From Protopterus annectens (Eukaryota > Chordata > Ceratodontiformes > Protopteridae), in NCBI RefSeq assembly GCF_019279795.1, contig NC_056737.1, positions 1,192,585,172-1,192,649,171 on the forward strand: DNA of 64,000 nucleotides, given 5' to 3'. The notes beneath the pieces are model-generated. The model had not been told where the DNA came from and made no database searches. It was given only the letters and a program-made list of their open reading frames with translations. This document shows, piece after piece, positions 23,059 to 33,920 of this stretch; position 1 is the first letter of the stretch; each line of letters begins with the position of its first letter. Made by a program: the position numbers and the translations under genes.

Positions 23059-23191
23059 GTTAGGCAAAATCCTGTATTTGCATGTTTTTGTCTCCTTGCA
23101 GCAAGTTATTAAATGTGCCTTATCTGAACCTTATGTGTATTGGTCTTTGAAGTTTTTTCCTTTGACAGTAGCACTTAATACTGCTTGTTAG

Positions 23192-23331
23192 TTTATAGGT
23201 TCATAGATAGACGTTCATAGATTAGTACTAGGCTAACTGCCCTTGCGAGCCATTTTAAGCCTAGCCAATTATCCCCTGTACCTTGTGTTTGTAAGGCAGA
23301 TACCTTAACCATTAGGCCACCCTCCCAACCC
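23192..23331 (-). mobile_element. tRNA-headed SINE with CR1-like tail
   Basis: On the minus strand the head reads GGTGGCCTAATGGTTAAGG, an A-box-like tRNA start. The other end carries the CR1-type tail: AAGCCTAGCC..CTAGTA on the plus strand plus (CATAGATT/TTCATAG) octamer-like repeats, matching the ends at 24.47 and 50.57 kb. It sits inside the CTGCTTGTTAG direct repeats, which may be its target duplication. SINEs borrowing a LINE tail depend on that LINE for movement. Confidence 0.6.
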
Positions 23332-23459
23332 TTACTACCGCTGGTTAGTAGCACTTACTACTGCTTGTTAGTAGCACTTACTACTGCTTGTTAGTAGCTT
23401 GATTAAATTTACATGCTATTCTAAGCATCTTAGTTTTGGTTTTAACACTTGTGCTTCAG

Positions 23460-24468
23460 GCTAGTTATTTTACATTTAGGGTTTTTGTGGACAAACGCTG
23501 CTCTCGCTAAGTCCAGCAAGTATTCAGAGCACTATATCCGGACAATTCCCATCAGTTTCCCCTGACAGCCTGGTTGACATGGGCATACTGAGACAGTGTA
23601 GCAACTGCCTCATGTTCATGGACAGTCCCCTTCTCCTAGCACATAATTCTTCTACTTGCAAGAGATGCATCTACATCAGTAAGCTGGAATCCATGCTCTC
23701 TTATACCACATTCGGTACTCCTGACAAAGAGTACATTGTCAGCACAGACACCACACCACCCACATCACAGAGTCACACACCCACCTATGCAGAAATCCTC
23801 AACAAAAACTTACCTAAAAACAGAGACCCCTCAAAACACACTCACAAAAATTTCACACACAATGCCAATCACATCACACGCAGTAGTCAGAACATCAGTG
23901 TCTTACGAACACAGCCCAAAAGGCATAACAACAGATCAAACACACTAGTCATTGGTGACTCAGTAGTGAGACACACTGATGCCCCCCTCACCAGGCTCAA
24001 CAAGTAGAAGCTTACAGTCAGCTGTTTGTCAGGTGCTAGAATCTGCCACATCATGCATACGCTTAAGGCTCTTCACAACAGGTACAAGTATAACTCTGTC
24101 ATTGTCCATGTTGGTGTGAATGACTTCAGACATGCCTCCCTGGACTATATGAAGAGAGACATGATTGAGCTGACAGAATATGTGCTCCATGCAGGTGTGA
24201 CCCTGGCACTGAGCAGCATCTTGCCTTCACCAAGAATAATGTCACAATACCAACAAAAATGATTGACTTCAACAATTGGCTTAGTTTATGGTGTCTTTCC
24301 AAGGAGCTCCAGTATCTGTCTGCCTGGGATGACATGGCTGACAGGCCTCGATGCTTTGCCAGAGATGGCCTCCACCTGTCACCTCTAGGAGTGCAGATCT
24401 TGACCAAGGCTCTTGCCTCCCTCATTGTGCCTTTTGTTAGGCTATGTCCCATAGACAAATCTTCCATA
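23460..24468 (+). mobile_element. CR1 ORF1 fragment
   Basis: The ORF1 frame starts MGILRQCSNC at 23579. The N-terminus has two Cys pairs (CSNC, CKRC), a zinc-finger-like motif, then a short coiled segment. An SGNH/GDSL esterase follows: VIGDSVVRHTD with the intact catalytic serine, IVHVGVNDF, and FARDGLHLS. One stop at 24005-24007 and one frame change near 24255 break it. It ends where the 3' terminus of the minus-strand CR1 begins, so ORF2 is missing. CR1-type LINEs are known to carry an ORF1 esterase of this kind. Confidence 0.8.
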
Positions 24469-24613
24469 GGTTCATAGGTTCATAGGTTGATACTAGGCTA
24501 TCTGCCCTAGGGCATTTATAAGCCTAGCCAGAGTGTGTTTGGCTTTCACCACCCTTTTAGATTAGTTGACTGTGCCTCTGTATAGTAGGTCACAGAAGAT
24601 AGCCATTTTGAGG

Positions 24614-27407
24614 TTAGTTTACTGTGCCTCTGTCTAGTAGAGACACAGAAGAGATCCCAGGGGTAAACCTACGATCTTCCATCCACTCGTCAAGATTTCT
24701 CTTAAAGAGGATCATTGAGGGACTCTGCCTAACATGGATTAGGATTTTGTTCCAGAGTGAGGGGAGCCACTGGGATATGAATCTGTCCCTCCAGCATGTC
24801 CTATTTGTTTCTGTGCTGAGGTTTAAGTCCCTGGAGTATGTAGCTCTAAGTGATTTGGATTTCCTGACGTGGATCATGTCCATTAATTCTGGGTTGGACA
24901 TGGCTTTATACGTCAGGCACAGATCGCCTCTGAGTAGGCGGTAAGCAACTGAGTAGAGCTGGAGTTTCTTTAGCCTAACTGCGTAGGGCATCTGTTTAGT
25001 CTCTTGATCCTCTTGGTGAGGTACTTTTGGGGGCTTTTCAGTTGCTGCAGGTGTCGGGTAAGGTACATCCCAAATGGGGAATTGTATTCAATTATGGGCC
25101 TGATGAGTGATGAGTAGAGGGGCACAATGACCTCTCTTGATCTAGATGTGAACCCTTTTGTGATAAGGTGCGCTATATAGAAGGTCTTTCTAACCACTTT
25201 AGCAACGTGATTGTCAAAGGAGAGATTGCTATCTACTTGGGTCCCCAAATCCCTAATTATTTCTTCAGTACTTAATGGATTACCACCTATGCGGTAATTT
25301 GTGGGCACTTTGTTTTTCCCAAAGGGGATGACTATGCACCTTTTGGCATATAGCTTTAGGCCATGGCTCTGGCACCAGTTATCTGTCTCTGTGAGATCCT
25401 TTTGGAGTATGCTTGTGTCAGTCGGTGAGTCGATTATGGCACCCAGTTTGCAGTCATCTGCAAACTTGGTCAGCCATAGTCCTCCCATGTTAGCCTGTAC
25501 CTCAGAGAAATATATACCCAACAAGAGAGGTCCCAGGACTGAGCCTTGTGGGACGCCACTTGTAACTGGTTTAGAGTCTGACATGGCACCTGCAATTCTG
25601 ACCATGTCGGTTCTATCCCTGAGCCAGTTTGCAACCCATCTTGTGACATAGGGGTTGATATTTAAGCTGGTGAGCTTATTTATGATGCCCAAGTGGGGTA
25701 TTGTGTCGAAGGCTTTTGTGAGGTCCAGGTAGGCTGTGTGGACTACCTTCCCTTCATCTGTGGCCTTGGTGACTGTTTCAAAGAAGTCAACCAGGTTCAA
25801 GAGGCAAGATCTGCCCTTAACAAAGCTGAATTGGGTAGGATCCAGTGTTTGGAGGTTCCCAATGTCTTTGTTTATGAGTTTCATGATGATACACTCCATA
25901 GCTTTGCAGACCAGGCTAGTCAGGCTTATAGGGCAATAGTTTCCGGGGTCCATTGTGGCACCACCTTTGTGGAGTGGGACCACTGTTGCTGTACGCCATT
26001 CCTTGGGTACATATCCTGTAGTAAGGCTGAGATTGAACAGTGACTTTATGTGAGGGTTCAGTTCTTCTTGGAGTTCGTGTAAGACACAGCCCGGGACACC
26101 ATCTGGTCCCATTGATGCTGTGTTTTTTGCTTTGGAGAGGGCAGCTCTCACCTGTGTATCTGTGATGTCAGGGAGGCTACACTCTGTTGGGATAGACATT
26201 TGCTCTTTTGGGGGGAAGGGGGGGAGTTTGCACTGAATCTGTCTGCCAGGATGTTGGCAATGTCTGTGGGTTCAGTGTATTTTTTGTCATTTTGAACTAA
26301 CTCAGAGCATATCTGGGAGTTCCCACCCAGGTTCCTGACATTACTAAAGAAGGCCTTGTGATTATCTTTAGCATCTTGTTCAATTTTTCTTTCGAAGCTG
26401 GCCTTAGATGATTTTATGAGGGATCGTAGTTTCTTGCTATTACTGATCAGAGATGCCTTCCCTTTTTGGGATTTTGCTCTATTATGTAGTAGCTTCCTCC
26501 TTCTGTTGTATACCTTATTTATGGATGGGGTCCACCAGACAGGTCTCCTGCCTTTGGAGGAATCAGTCTTGGTTTTATTTGGGATAGCACGATCCATGCA
26601 TTCCTGTAGGTGTCCATAGAAAGCGTTTGTAAAGGATTCTGTGGTTTGGACCATATTTTCCACTGGCCCGGGGGCTTTGAAGGATTCCACCTCAGTTTTG
26701 AGAAGTGTGAAGTTTGCTTTTGAGAAGTTCTTCACCATGGTTTCCTTGGCTGGGGGTGGGGACAGGATATGGATGTCCAGTGAGATTAATTTATGGTCAG
26801 ATCTTACCAATGAGGGATATACCTCTAGTATGGAACATAGAGTCCCCATGTTGGTGATGATCAGGTCCAATATGTTTTCCCCTCTTGTGGGAGTGGTGAC
26901 CAGTTGTTCCATAGCATTTCAATTTATAAATTCTAGGACCCATTGGGCGAGGGTGTTGGGGCTTGAGTAGTGCTCCCAGTCTATGTTTGGGTAGTTGAAG
27001 TCACCCAATATAATGGTGTTTGGAGAAACCTTCATATTCTCCAGTGTTCTCAGGAAAGCTGAGTGGGGTTCCTGAGTTTGGGAGGGTGGTCTGTAGCAGG
27101 CTACAAACTGAAAGGCAGTTTTGCCCACTGTTAGTTGCACGTGGATGGTCTCCGATGCTTTATGCAGTGCCCCTAACCTGGAGATGTGGATATCTTTGAT
27201 GAATATGGATACTCTCCCTCCTTTTGTGGTTCCGTCCAAGTTTTGGGGCCAAAAAGCGTGGTATGAGGTATAACCTGGTAGTGCTGGGGTGCTCTCGGGA
27301 GCCTTGAACCAGGTTTCTGTTACTGCACAGATATCAATATTCTCCATACTGAGGAGAGCCTCGAGTGTGTGCATCTTGAGGTTTAGACTTCTGGCGTTGA
27401 GCAGCAT
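24614..27407 (-). pseudogene. CR1 ORF2 (endonuclease and reverse transcriptase), broken
   Basis: The endonuclease begins MLLNARSLNLKMHTLEALLS (27407) with TETWF, GGRVSIFIKD (GGGV changed to GGRV), LGDFNYPNIDW and SDHK. A frame change lies near 26915. The linker runs from 26912 to about 26190. Reverse transcriptase (26199-24970) has AYLDLTKAFDTIPH, SGVPQGSVLGPLLLGIYFSE and the catalytic box KFADDCKLG. Another frame change near 24980 precedes the C-terminus, which ends near 24614. The catalytic boxes are intact, so the damage is mostly frame changes, suggesting a moderately young copy. Confidence 0.85.
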
Positions 27408-27436
27408 TACCCTTAGTTTCTTTTTCTTTGTGTTGT

Positions 27437-28459
27437 CTACGGAGGTGGGTTTGTCTTTTGAGCCTTGCCTAAAAAAGTCACTATGGGGGTGGCAATAGCC
27501 TTAGCCAGTATTCGAAAGCCCAGGGTTGACAGGTGCAAGCTGTCCCTAGCGAAGTAACGTGGCTTGTCGAGCATGTCATCCCAGGCTGACAAACACTGGA
27601 TCCCCTTTGAATGACACCAATACTTTAGCCAATTGTTAAAATTGATCGTTTTGTTTTTATACTGTGGCATCATTCTTGGTGAGGGTAAGATGCTACTCAA
27701 GGTCAGGGTCATACCAGCCTGGGCTACATGATCAGAGAGCTCCTCTATATCTCTTTTCATGTAGTCCAGGGAGGTACGTCTCAGGTCATTCACACCAGCA
27801 TGGACAATGATGGAGTCATATTTGTACTTGCTTTGGAGTGACCTGAGTACTTGTGTTATGTGGCGGATCATGGCACCCGACAGGCAGCTTACAGTGACCT
27901 TCTCCTTGTTCAGCCTAGTGAGTGGGACGTCAGTGTGTCTGACAATAAAGTCACCTATTACAAGTGTATTAGGTGTGTTGTTTAGCCTTAAGGGCTGTGA
28001 TTGTGTGGCACATTGACTTTGTGAACTATGTGATACGTGGGTATTGTTGTGCGGTAGCGGTTGCTTGGATGTCTGCTTTGGAGGTCTCTGCTGCTTGGGC
28101 AGATTTTTATTTAGAGCCTCCGAGTATGTTTTTGTGTGTTTATGTGTCTGGTTTTCTGTTGCGATAGGTCTATGTGAGACTGGATTTGTGGTGTGTGTGG
28201 TTACCTTCTCCTCCTGACTGACTGCGCCAGTATTGGGTTGAGAGAGCTCAGCCTCCAGTTTGGCTATATAGTTGCATCTCTCACATATATTCGAGCTTGT
28301 TGGGAGGAGGAGAGGGTGGTCTGTGTACATATGGCAGTTGTAACATTGCCTCAAGATTCCCAGATTCACCAGCTGGACTGGAGAGTAAACCCAAAACTGA
28401 CTTTTGGACATGCCAGAATAGCATAAGGAACTACTTTTTGACTGATCAAAAAGCAGCAA
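27437..28459 (-). CDS. CR1 ORF1 protein, zinc finger plus SGNH esterase
   Basis: The frame has 340 codons. The conserved start region is probably near residue 33 (GILRQCYNC), since the other copy starts MGILRQC. Cys pairs C-x2-C near residues 39-42 and 63-66 form a finger-like motif, followed by a short coiled segment and a Thr/Gln-rich linker. The SGNH hydrolase fold begins near residue 178. The block-I motif reads VIGDFIVRH, with Phe in place of the catalytic Ser seen in the copy at 23.6 kb (VIGDSVVRH). GVND and the catalytic D-x-L-H (RDSLHLS) remain. The protein probably binds the LINE RNA and membranes or chaperones. The reading frame is open but the esterase is likely inactive. Confidence 0.85.
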   Translation of the reverse strand: MLLFDQSKSSSLCYSGMSKSQFWVYSPVQLVNLGILRQCYNCHMYTDHPLLLPTSSNICERCNYIAKLEAELSQPNTGAVSQEEKVTTHTTNPVSHRPIATENQTHKHTKTYSEALNKNLPKQQRPPKQTSKQPLPHNNTHVSHSSQSQCATQSQPLRLNNTPNTLVIGDFIVRHTDVPLTRLNKEKVTVSCLSGAMIRHITQVLRSLQSKYKYDSIIVHAGVNDLRRTSLDYMKRDIEELSDHVAQAGMTLTLSSILPSPRMMPQYKNKTINFNNWLKYWCHSKGIQCLSAWDDMLDKPRYFARDSLHLSTLGFRILAKAIATPIVTFLGKAQKTNPPP

Positions 28460-28480
28460 TAGGGAGCCAAGTACTTAAAG

Positions 28481-28685
28481 GGAGTATAAGAGGGTGTAGT
28501 GCTTTAGTTTATTAGAGATTACTTATAAGATTACTTATACGAGCAACTGCAGGGCTTTAGAATGAAAATAGAGTGCTTACTTTGAGATTTAGAACAGTTC
28601 TAAGGGAAAAAGTGAAGATCAGACTTTGTGGAGCCGGGAATAGTTTAAACCCGTTTAAGCAGCGCTGCCCGATGGTGAGCTATGC
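28481..28685. other. No gene; boundary DNA between CR1 and tandem units
   Basis: It includes a short duplication AGATTACTTATA at about 28520-28540. It is probably the CR1 5' untranslated region or unique flank. Confidence 0.4.
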
Positions 28686-30097
28686 GCAAAATCGTGCAAA
28701 ACCACACAAATGCGGGTTCTAAAGCAGGGAAACTGAAAGAGATAGGAACTGACCCAGAGTGGCCAATAAGCTACTAGTTTCAGGGCTGAGACCACTCCTC
28801 CAGGGACAGATAGGCTGCTCAAAACTCCCCACTCTCACTGGTGAACAGAGAAGCTTCCTCCTATCCAAGTAAGGATATGAGCAGCACAGGAAACTATACC
28901 ACAGTCCGGCATTCAGCAAAACTTGAAATCTGGACTAATCTAGTTCAGCAAAGGCAGGAAAAGAGAATATTTTTTTGTTTTTTTTTTTTTGTTTTTTTCA
29001 GGAAACCGCAGAAAAATACACATAAAACACTGTAAATGCTATAAACAGGCTAGCGCACTTTAGTGTGTAGCTTACAACAGTTATACAATACAAAAATGAC
29101 TTAAATTGATATAAAACTAGTACAAAAACTGTAAAAAGCAGAAGGTAAATGCAATTTAAACTTTTTGAAGCACAGATCAGTAGAAATTCCCTTTTTAGGC
29201 GGGAAAAGGCAGTCGGAGCAAAAAAAACAGAAAAAAAAATACTTAACTCTGGAAAAGTCTCTCTTGGGTCTCTCTGTTGCCTGTATCACTCTGCAGGACA
29301 CTACAAGGAGCTGTGTGGAGTTGTATACTGGTGCAAGACCATGCAGATGCGGGTTTTAAAGCAGGGAAACTGAAAGAGATAGGAATTGACCCAAAATGGC
29401 CAATAAGCTACTAGTTTCAGGGCTGAGACCACTCCTCCAGGGACAGATAGGCTGCTCAAAGCTCCCCACTCTCACTGGTGAACAGAGAAGCTTCCTCCTA
29501 TCCAAGTAAGGATATGGGCAACACAGGAAACTATACCACAGTCTGGAATTCAACAAAACCTGAAATCTGGACTAATCTAGTTCAGCAAAGGCGGGAAAAG
29601 AAAATATATTATTTTTTTCAGGAAACAGCAGAAAAACACAAAGAAAACACTGTAAATGCTATAAACAGGCTAGCACATTTTAGTGTATAGCCTACAACAG
29701 TTATACAATACAAAAACGCTGCTCAAAGCTCCCCTCTCTCACAGGTGAACAGCAAAACTTCTATCCAAGTAAGGTAATGGCAACACAGAAACTTGTAACA
29801 CAGCCCTGGATTCTGCAATAACCTGAAAACTGGACTATACTAGTTCAGAAAGGTGGGGAAGAAGTATACAATTTTTTTTCAGAAAATAGAGCAGATACAA
29901 TCAAAATTAGCCCAAAAAGGCCAATAAACTACTAATTTCTTGGCTGAAACCACTCCTCCAGGGACAGATAGCCTGCTCAAAACTCCCCTCTCTCACAGGT
30001 GAACAGAGAAATGTCCTTCTATCCAAGTAAGGTATGGCAACACAGAAACTTGTAACACTAGTAACTAGTTCAGATAGGTAAGAAACAAGTATATATA
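28686..30097 (+). repeat. Tandem repeat array, 637-base unit, related to 1-1430
   Basis: The unit starting near GCGGGTTCTAAAGCAGGGAA (28711) recurs at 29348, a period of 637. Two shorter, deleted copies follow at about 29717-29890 and 29910-30097. Shared landmarks are CCACTCCTCCAGGGACAGAT and TATCCAAGTAAGG. The array is related to the 649-base units at 1-1430. It resumes after the inserted L2: CAGAAAATAGAGCAGATACA at 29880 also appears at 33922. Confidence 0.85.
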
Positions 30098-30101
30098 CAT
30101 C

Positions 30102-31763
30102 TTGAGACTCGACCGCAAAACTAAAAAAGGAGGAGGAGTGGCACTATTATTCAAAACTGAACTAAATGTAACATTAGTACCCTATGATAACCTCGACATT
30201 ACCAAGACTGAACTTCTCATCTCAAAGCTTCAACTAAACCCTAAAAAATCAATCTATATTATCTGTATTTATCTACCTCCTGGAAATAACTCTACTACCA
30301 TAGAAAATATCCTCAGTTGGGCCACCTCCACCTACCCACAAGAAACCATAATACTTGGAGACCTTAATCTTGACTGGTCCTCTTTCAGGGTTGCCAGACG
30401 TCCCTATTTGGGCGGGACTGTCCCGAGATCAGTAGCCTGATCCCGAGTCCCGCCCTGCCGGTTTAAATCCCGGCCAGCCTCCACTTTGTTTGTTTTTTTT
30501 TTTTTTTTGATTGACCCGTATACCTGGCATATGGGCCAATCAAAAATTGCTAAACACGGAGCTTCTTGTGTTCCGCATTAAACACGAGAAGCTCCGTGTT
30601 TTTTGATTGGCCCATATGCCGGTATACGGGCCAATCAAAAATCGCTAAACACGGAGCTTCTCGTGTTTATTGCAGGCACAGTGAGCTCAGTTCTTTAATG
30701 CAGAACTGTGTTGCCGCCGAAGACCTTTTTTTTTTTTTTTTTTTTTTTTGGTCTTCACTTTGACGTGAGACCTTCTTTTTTTTTTTTTTTTGTCCCTACC
30801 TGCGTTGCTGGAAATCTGGCAACCCTGTCCTCTTTAAACACTAACAACCCAGCTTCTCATATTAACCTCCATGGCTTTACACAGACAATAGACACCTCTA
30901 CTAGGATAAACAAACCTAACAACAAAGAAAGTATTCTTGATTGGATTCTCGTTAACAAACCTCTACTAAAATATCAATCTGGAACATTACCTGATGACTT
31001 TAGTGATCACAAACTAACCTATATTATAAGACAAAAAAATGCCTCTAACAATACTCCTATCTATAGGACCCTACGCGATCTCAAACGTTTCAACCCTACT
31101 CAATTTAAAAGTGAACTAAATGCCTGTAACTGGAACCCACTAAAGACACTTCCCCTTGAAGAAGCTGTGCTATACTTCAACACCACTTTCCTAACAATTC
31201 TAGATAATCATGCACCAAAACGCTCCATCCGAATTAAATCTAAACCTGCCCCCTGGCTATCTAAAGATACAAGACAAAAAATGTTACTTAGAAACAAATC
31301 TTGGACAAAATGGCGAACTAGCAAATCTCCAATAGACCAACAGACTTTTAGGCACCTAAGAAACATTACCAAAAAAGCTATCTTCTCTGACAAAAGGAGT
31401 TATTATAGTAATCTCCAGCAAGCAAATCACAATAACCCTCAAAAATTCTGGTCAACCCTAAATAAACTTCTTCACCCTGGACAGACTACCACTCCATCCC
31501 CTTCCGGGTCTGAAAAGAATTCCGCCCTTGATACGGCCAATACTTTCAACTCATTCTTTATTGATACTATTAATTCCTTGGCCTCTCATCTCTCTAGTGA
31601 CAACACTAACATCCCTGACCTTGCATCCTTCAAGCTACCAACCTTTAGGCTACAACCCATCTCCACTTCCTTTATACTGAAATGTATCCACAAACTCAAA
31701 CCATGCTCCCCCTCAGCAGACCAACTTCCATCTGAATTCCTTCAAAAGCAGCCTCTGAAATAG
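30102..31763 (+). pseudogene. L2 ORF2 endonuclease and linker (split by a hAT-type insert)
   Basis: Before the insert: KKGGGVALLFKTELN, IICIYLPPGNNS and ILGDLNLDWSS. After it (from 30828): SSLNTNNPASHINLHGF, LPDDFSDHKLTYIIRQK (the SDH motif), then the basic linker with LRNKSWTKWRTSKSP and QKFWSTLNKLL. This aligns throughout with the minus-strand copy at 16.8-18.2 kb. A frame change near 31745 ends the open stretch. The first roughly 75 residues of the endonuclease are missing because of 5' truncation. Confidence 0.85.
30386..30827. mobile_element. Non-autonomous hAT-type DNA transposon (442 bp)
   Basis: Inverted termini are CAGGGTTGCCAGA (left) and TCTGGCAACCCTG (right), perfect over 13 bases. 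They are flanked by a perfect 8-base target duplication TCCTCTTT (30378-30385 and 30828-30835). Eight-base duplications and CAGGG-type ends define the hAT superfamily. The inside holds a large hairpin: 30508-30573 is the near inverted complement of 30574-30639. A third copy of the ACACGGAGCTTCT module follows at about 30650, and there are T-rich tracts. There is no transposase, so it was moved in trans. Confidence 0.93.
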
Positions 31764-31929
31764 CCTATCCTATATCCATTCTCATTAATAGAACTGTAAA
31801 TGAAGAAACCATACCTGATATCTGGAAAATCTCTCACATCATACCCTTACATAAAGGAGGGAACTCCTATGATTATTCTAATTATAGACCCATAGCTCTC
31901 TTATCCCCACTTGCAAAGATCATGGAAAA

Positions 31930-33213
31930 ATGTGTTCACCATCAGTTAATGAACCACTTAATAAAAAAAACATTCTTACTAACTGTCAACATGGCTTTAG
32001 GCCTTTTCATAGCACAACCACCGCTCTCCTCTCCTTCACAGACTTTATTAACAAGAATCGTAATAATAACATCCTGTCTTCAGCTCTCTTTATTGACCTG
32101 TCCAAAGCCTTTGACATGGTCAACCACTCTCTCCTCTTAAAAATTCTCGAATCTCTTTCCTTAGAAGCTAAGGCTGTCCACTGGTTTAGTTCCTATCTCA
32201 CTAACAGGAAACAGGCCGTCCTCTGGGATAAGGAACTCTCATCTCTTCTCCCAATCTCACTTGGGGTCCCCCAAGGCTCTATTCTTGGACCTCTTCTTTT
32301 CTCCCTCTTTATAAATGACCTACAAGTAGCTATTCCCCAGGCTACATGTATACAATATGCTGATGACTCCACACTAATTTGCTCTGCTAAATCCATTTCC
32401 GAACTTCAGACTAATACTCAAGCTGTATTTTCCAAAGTCGAAACTTGGTTCTTAAAATGTTGCCTACTCCTAAACGCAAAAAAACCCAAACTCTTACTCT
32501 TTAAGCCTACTACCAGATCCCCAACATTAGATTTCACTATCTTATCTAACAATGGAACCATTATATCACCTGACCCTACTACCAAACTGCTAGGTGTCAC
32601 AATTGACAACAATCTTGCCTTTGACTGTCATATCAACAATACCATTAAATGTGTAAACAGGAAACTTGGCTCTCTCTATAGAATTAAGACTTTCTTAACC
32701 TCCCCAGCCAAAGCTACTCTTGCCCACTCTCATCTCATTTCCACTCTTCTCTATGCTTCACCCATCTATACTAACCTCAAGAAAAACAATCTTTCCAAAC
32801 TGTCTACCACCTACAATAATATAGCTAGATTTGTTACTGGTAAGCCTTTCAGAACTCACCACTGTCTGAATCTGCAGCAACTGAACTGGCTTGAACTGAC
32901 AAACATGCTACTTCTTTCCCAACTTACATTTGTCCAAAGAGCTTTCTACCATACTCATAACACACCTGTACTTTCTAACCTCTTAACCCCATATTCTAAT
33001 CTAAACTCACTCCGCTCATCAAGCAAACTGCTAGTTACCCTAACCAAATCTAATAACCTAGCTGGTGACTCCCTCTTCTCAAATACCATGGGTAAACACT
33101 GGAATCAACTTCCTACCGAACTTACTTCCATTGCATCCACTATTCTGTTTAAACAAAAACTCAGAACATACCTTAAAAGTCACTGGATGTGTCCCTGCTC
33201 TAATCCTGATTAA
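31930..33213 (+). pseudogene. L2 ORF2 reverse transcriptase to C-terminus
   Basis: The open stretch has 427 codons. The first about 15 residues are out of frame; the LINE frame is clear from NCQHGFRPFHSTTTALLSF. Motifs in order are LFIDLSKAFDMVNH, LGVPQGSILGPLLFSLFIND and the catalytic box QYADDSTLICSA. The thumb-side SLYRIKTFLTSPAK follows, and the protein ends SHWMCPCSNPD with a C-x-C pair. All catalytic residues are present. This is the best preserved L2 reverse transcriptase in the window. Confidence 0.88.
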
Positions 33214-33794
33214 ATGTTGATTCCCTAGTTAACCCTCTTTTCTCTCCCTATTCTGTTGTGCCTCCTCCTATCTCCCCTAAGCTTCCTTTTCCACCTTACG
33301 TACTTCTCCCACATATTTCTCCTCCTTATTGGCTATGACTCTTTTCCAGAAAACTTGTATCTCTTATAACTCTACTCTCTCTCTCTATTGTTGTTTCTCT
33401 TTCCTTGGTCTTACACTTTCTCTACTTGCTGTTAAAATAAGCAATAATGTTTAATATGATGTTATTTAGATTGTCTAGGAAGTTAAACTCCTTTTCTTTT
33501 TTGGTAACAATGAACATTTCTCTTTCCTTGGTCTTACATTTTTTTCTTGTTTTAAACTATGTAATAATATTTATTATGATGTCATTTAGATTGTCTAGAA
33601 ATTTTTAAGTCCTATTCTTTTTGGGTAACAATATTCATTGTCTAAGTCCTACCAGTCTGTAATCTGTTATTTGTGCTCATGATATATCTCTTATCTCTAT
33701 ATGTGGAGCTTTTCTCCCCGGGCCTCTGCTGAAAATGGAAATATATCCAGTTAGACTAGCCCGGTTAACAAATGTAAAATAAAATAAAATAAAA

Positions 33795-33920
<126 letters not shown>

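Larger units (their letters stand above)
11040..23170 (+). mobile_element. Endogenous retrovirus, class I-like, broken fossil
   Basis: Parts seen in order are: a 5' LTR-like region (about 11.04-11.84 kb), a gag region (12.27-13.7 kb), a protease region (13.86-14.52 kb), reverse transcriptase to RNase H connection (19.8-21.17 kb), and a partial LTR end (23.06-23.17 kb). An L2 LINE separates protease from polymerase, and a CR1 LINE separates polymerase from the last LTR piece. No envelope region is visible. The two LTR pieces differ at about 4 of 110 bases, suggesting a moderately old insertion. The element is clearly dead, with numerous breaks. Polymerase wording is closest to gamma/epsilon-type retroviruses of fish and amphibians; that assignment is from memory of the family. 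Confidence 0.8.
24469..28480 (-). mobile_element. CR1 LINE, near full length
   Basis: This is a 4-kb element in minus orientation. It contains ORF1 (28459-27437), ORF2 (27407-24614) and the CR1 tail, ending in octamer-like repeats (plus strand TTCATAGG x3) at 24469-24500. ORF1 is uninterrupted; ORF2 has at least three frame changes. Its 5' region (28.46-28.7 kb) shows no tandem units. It abuts the 3'-truncated plus-strand CR1 ORF1 fragment, so the two elements sit in opposite directions. Confidence 0.85.
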
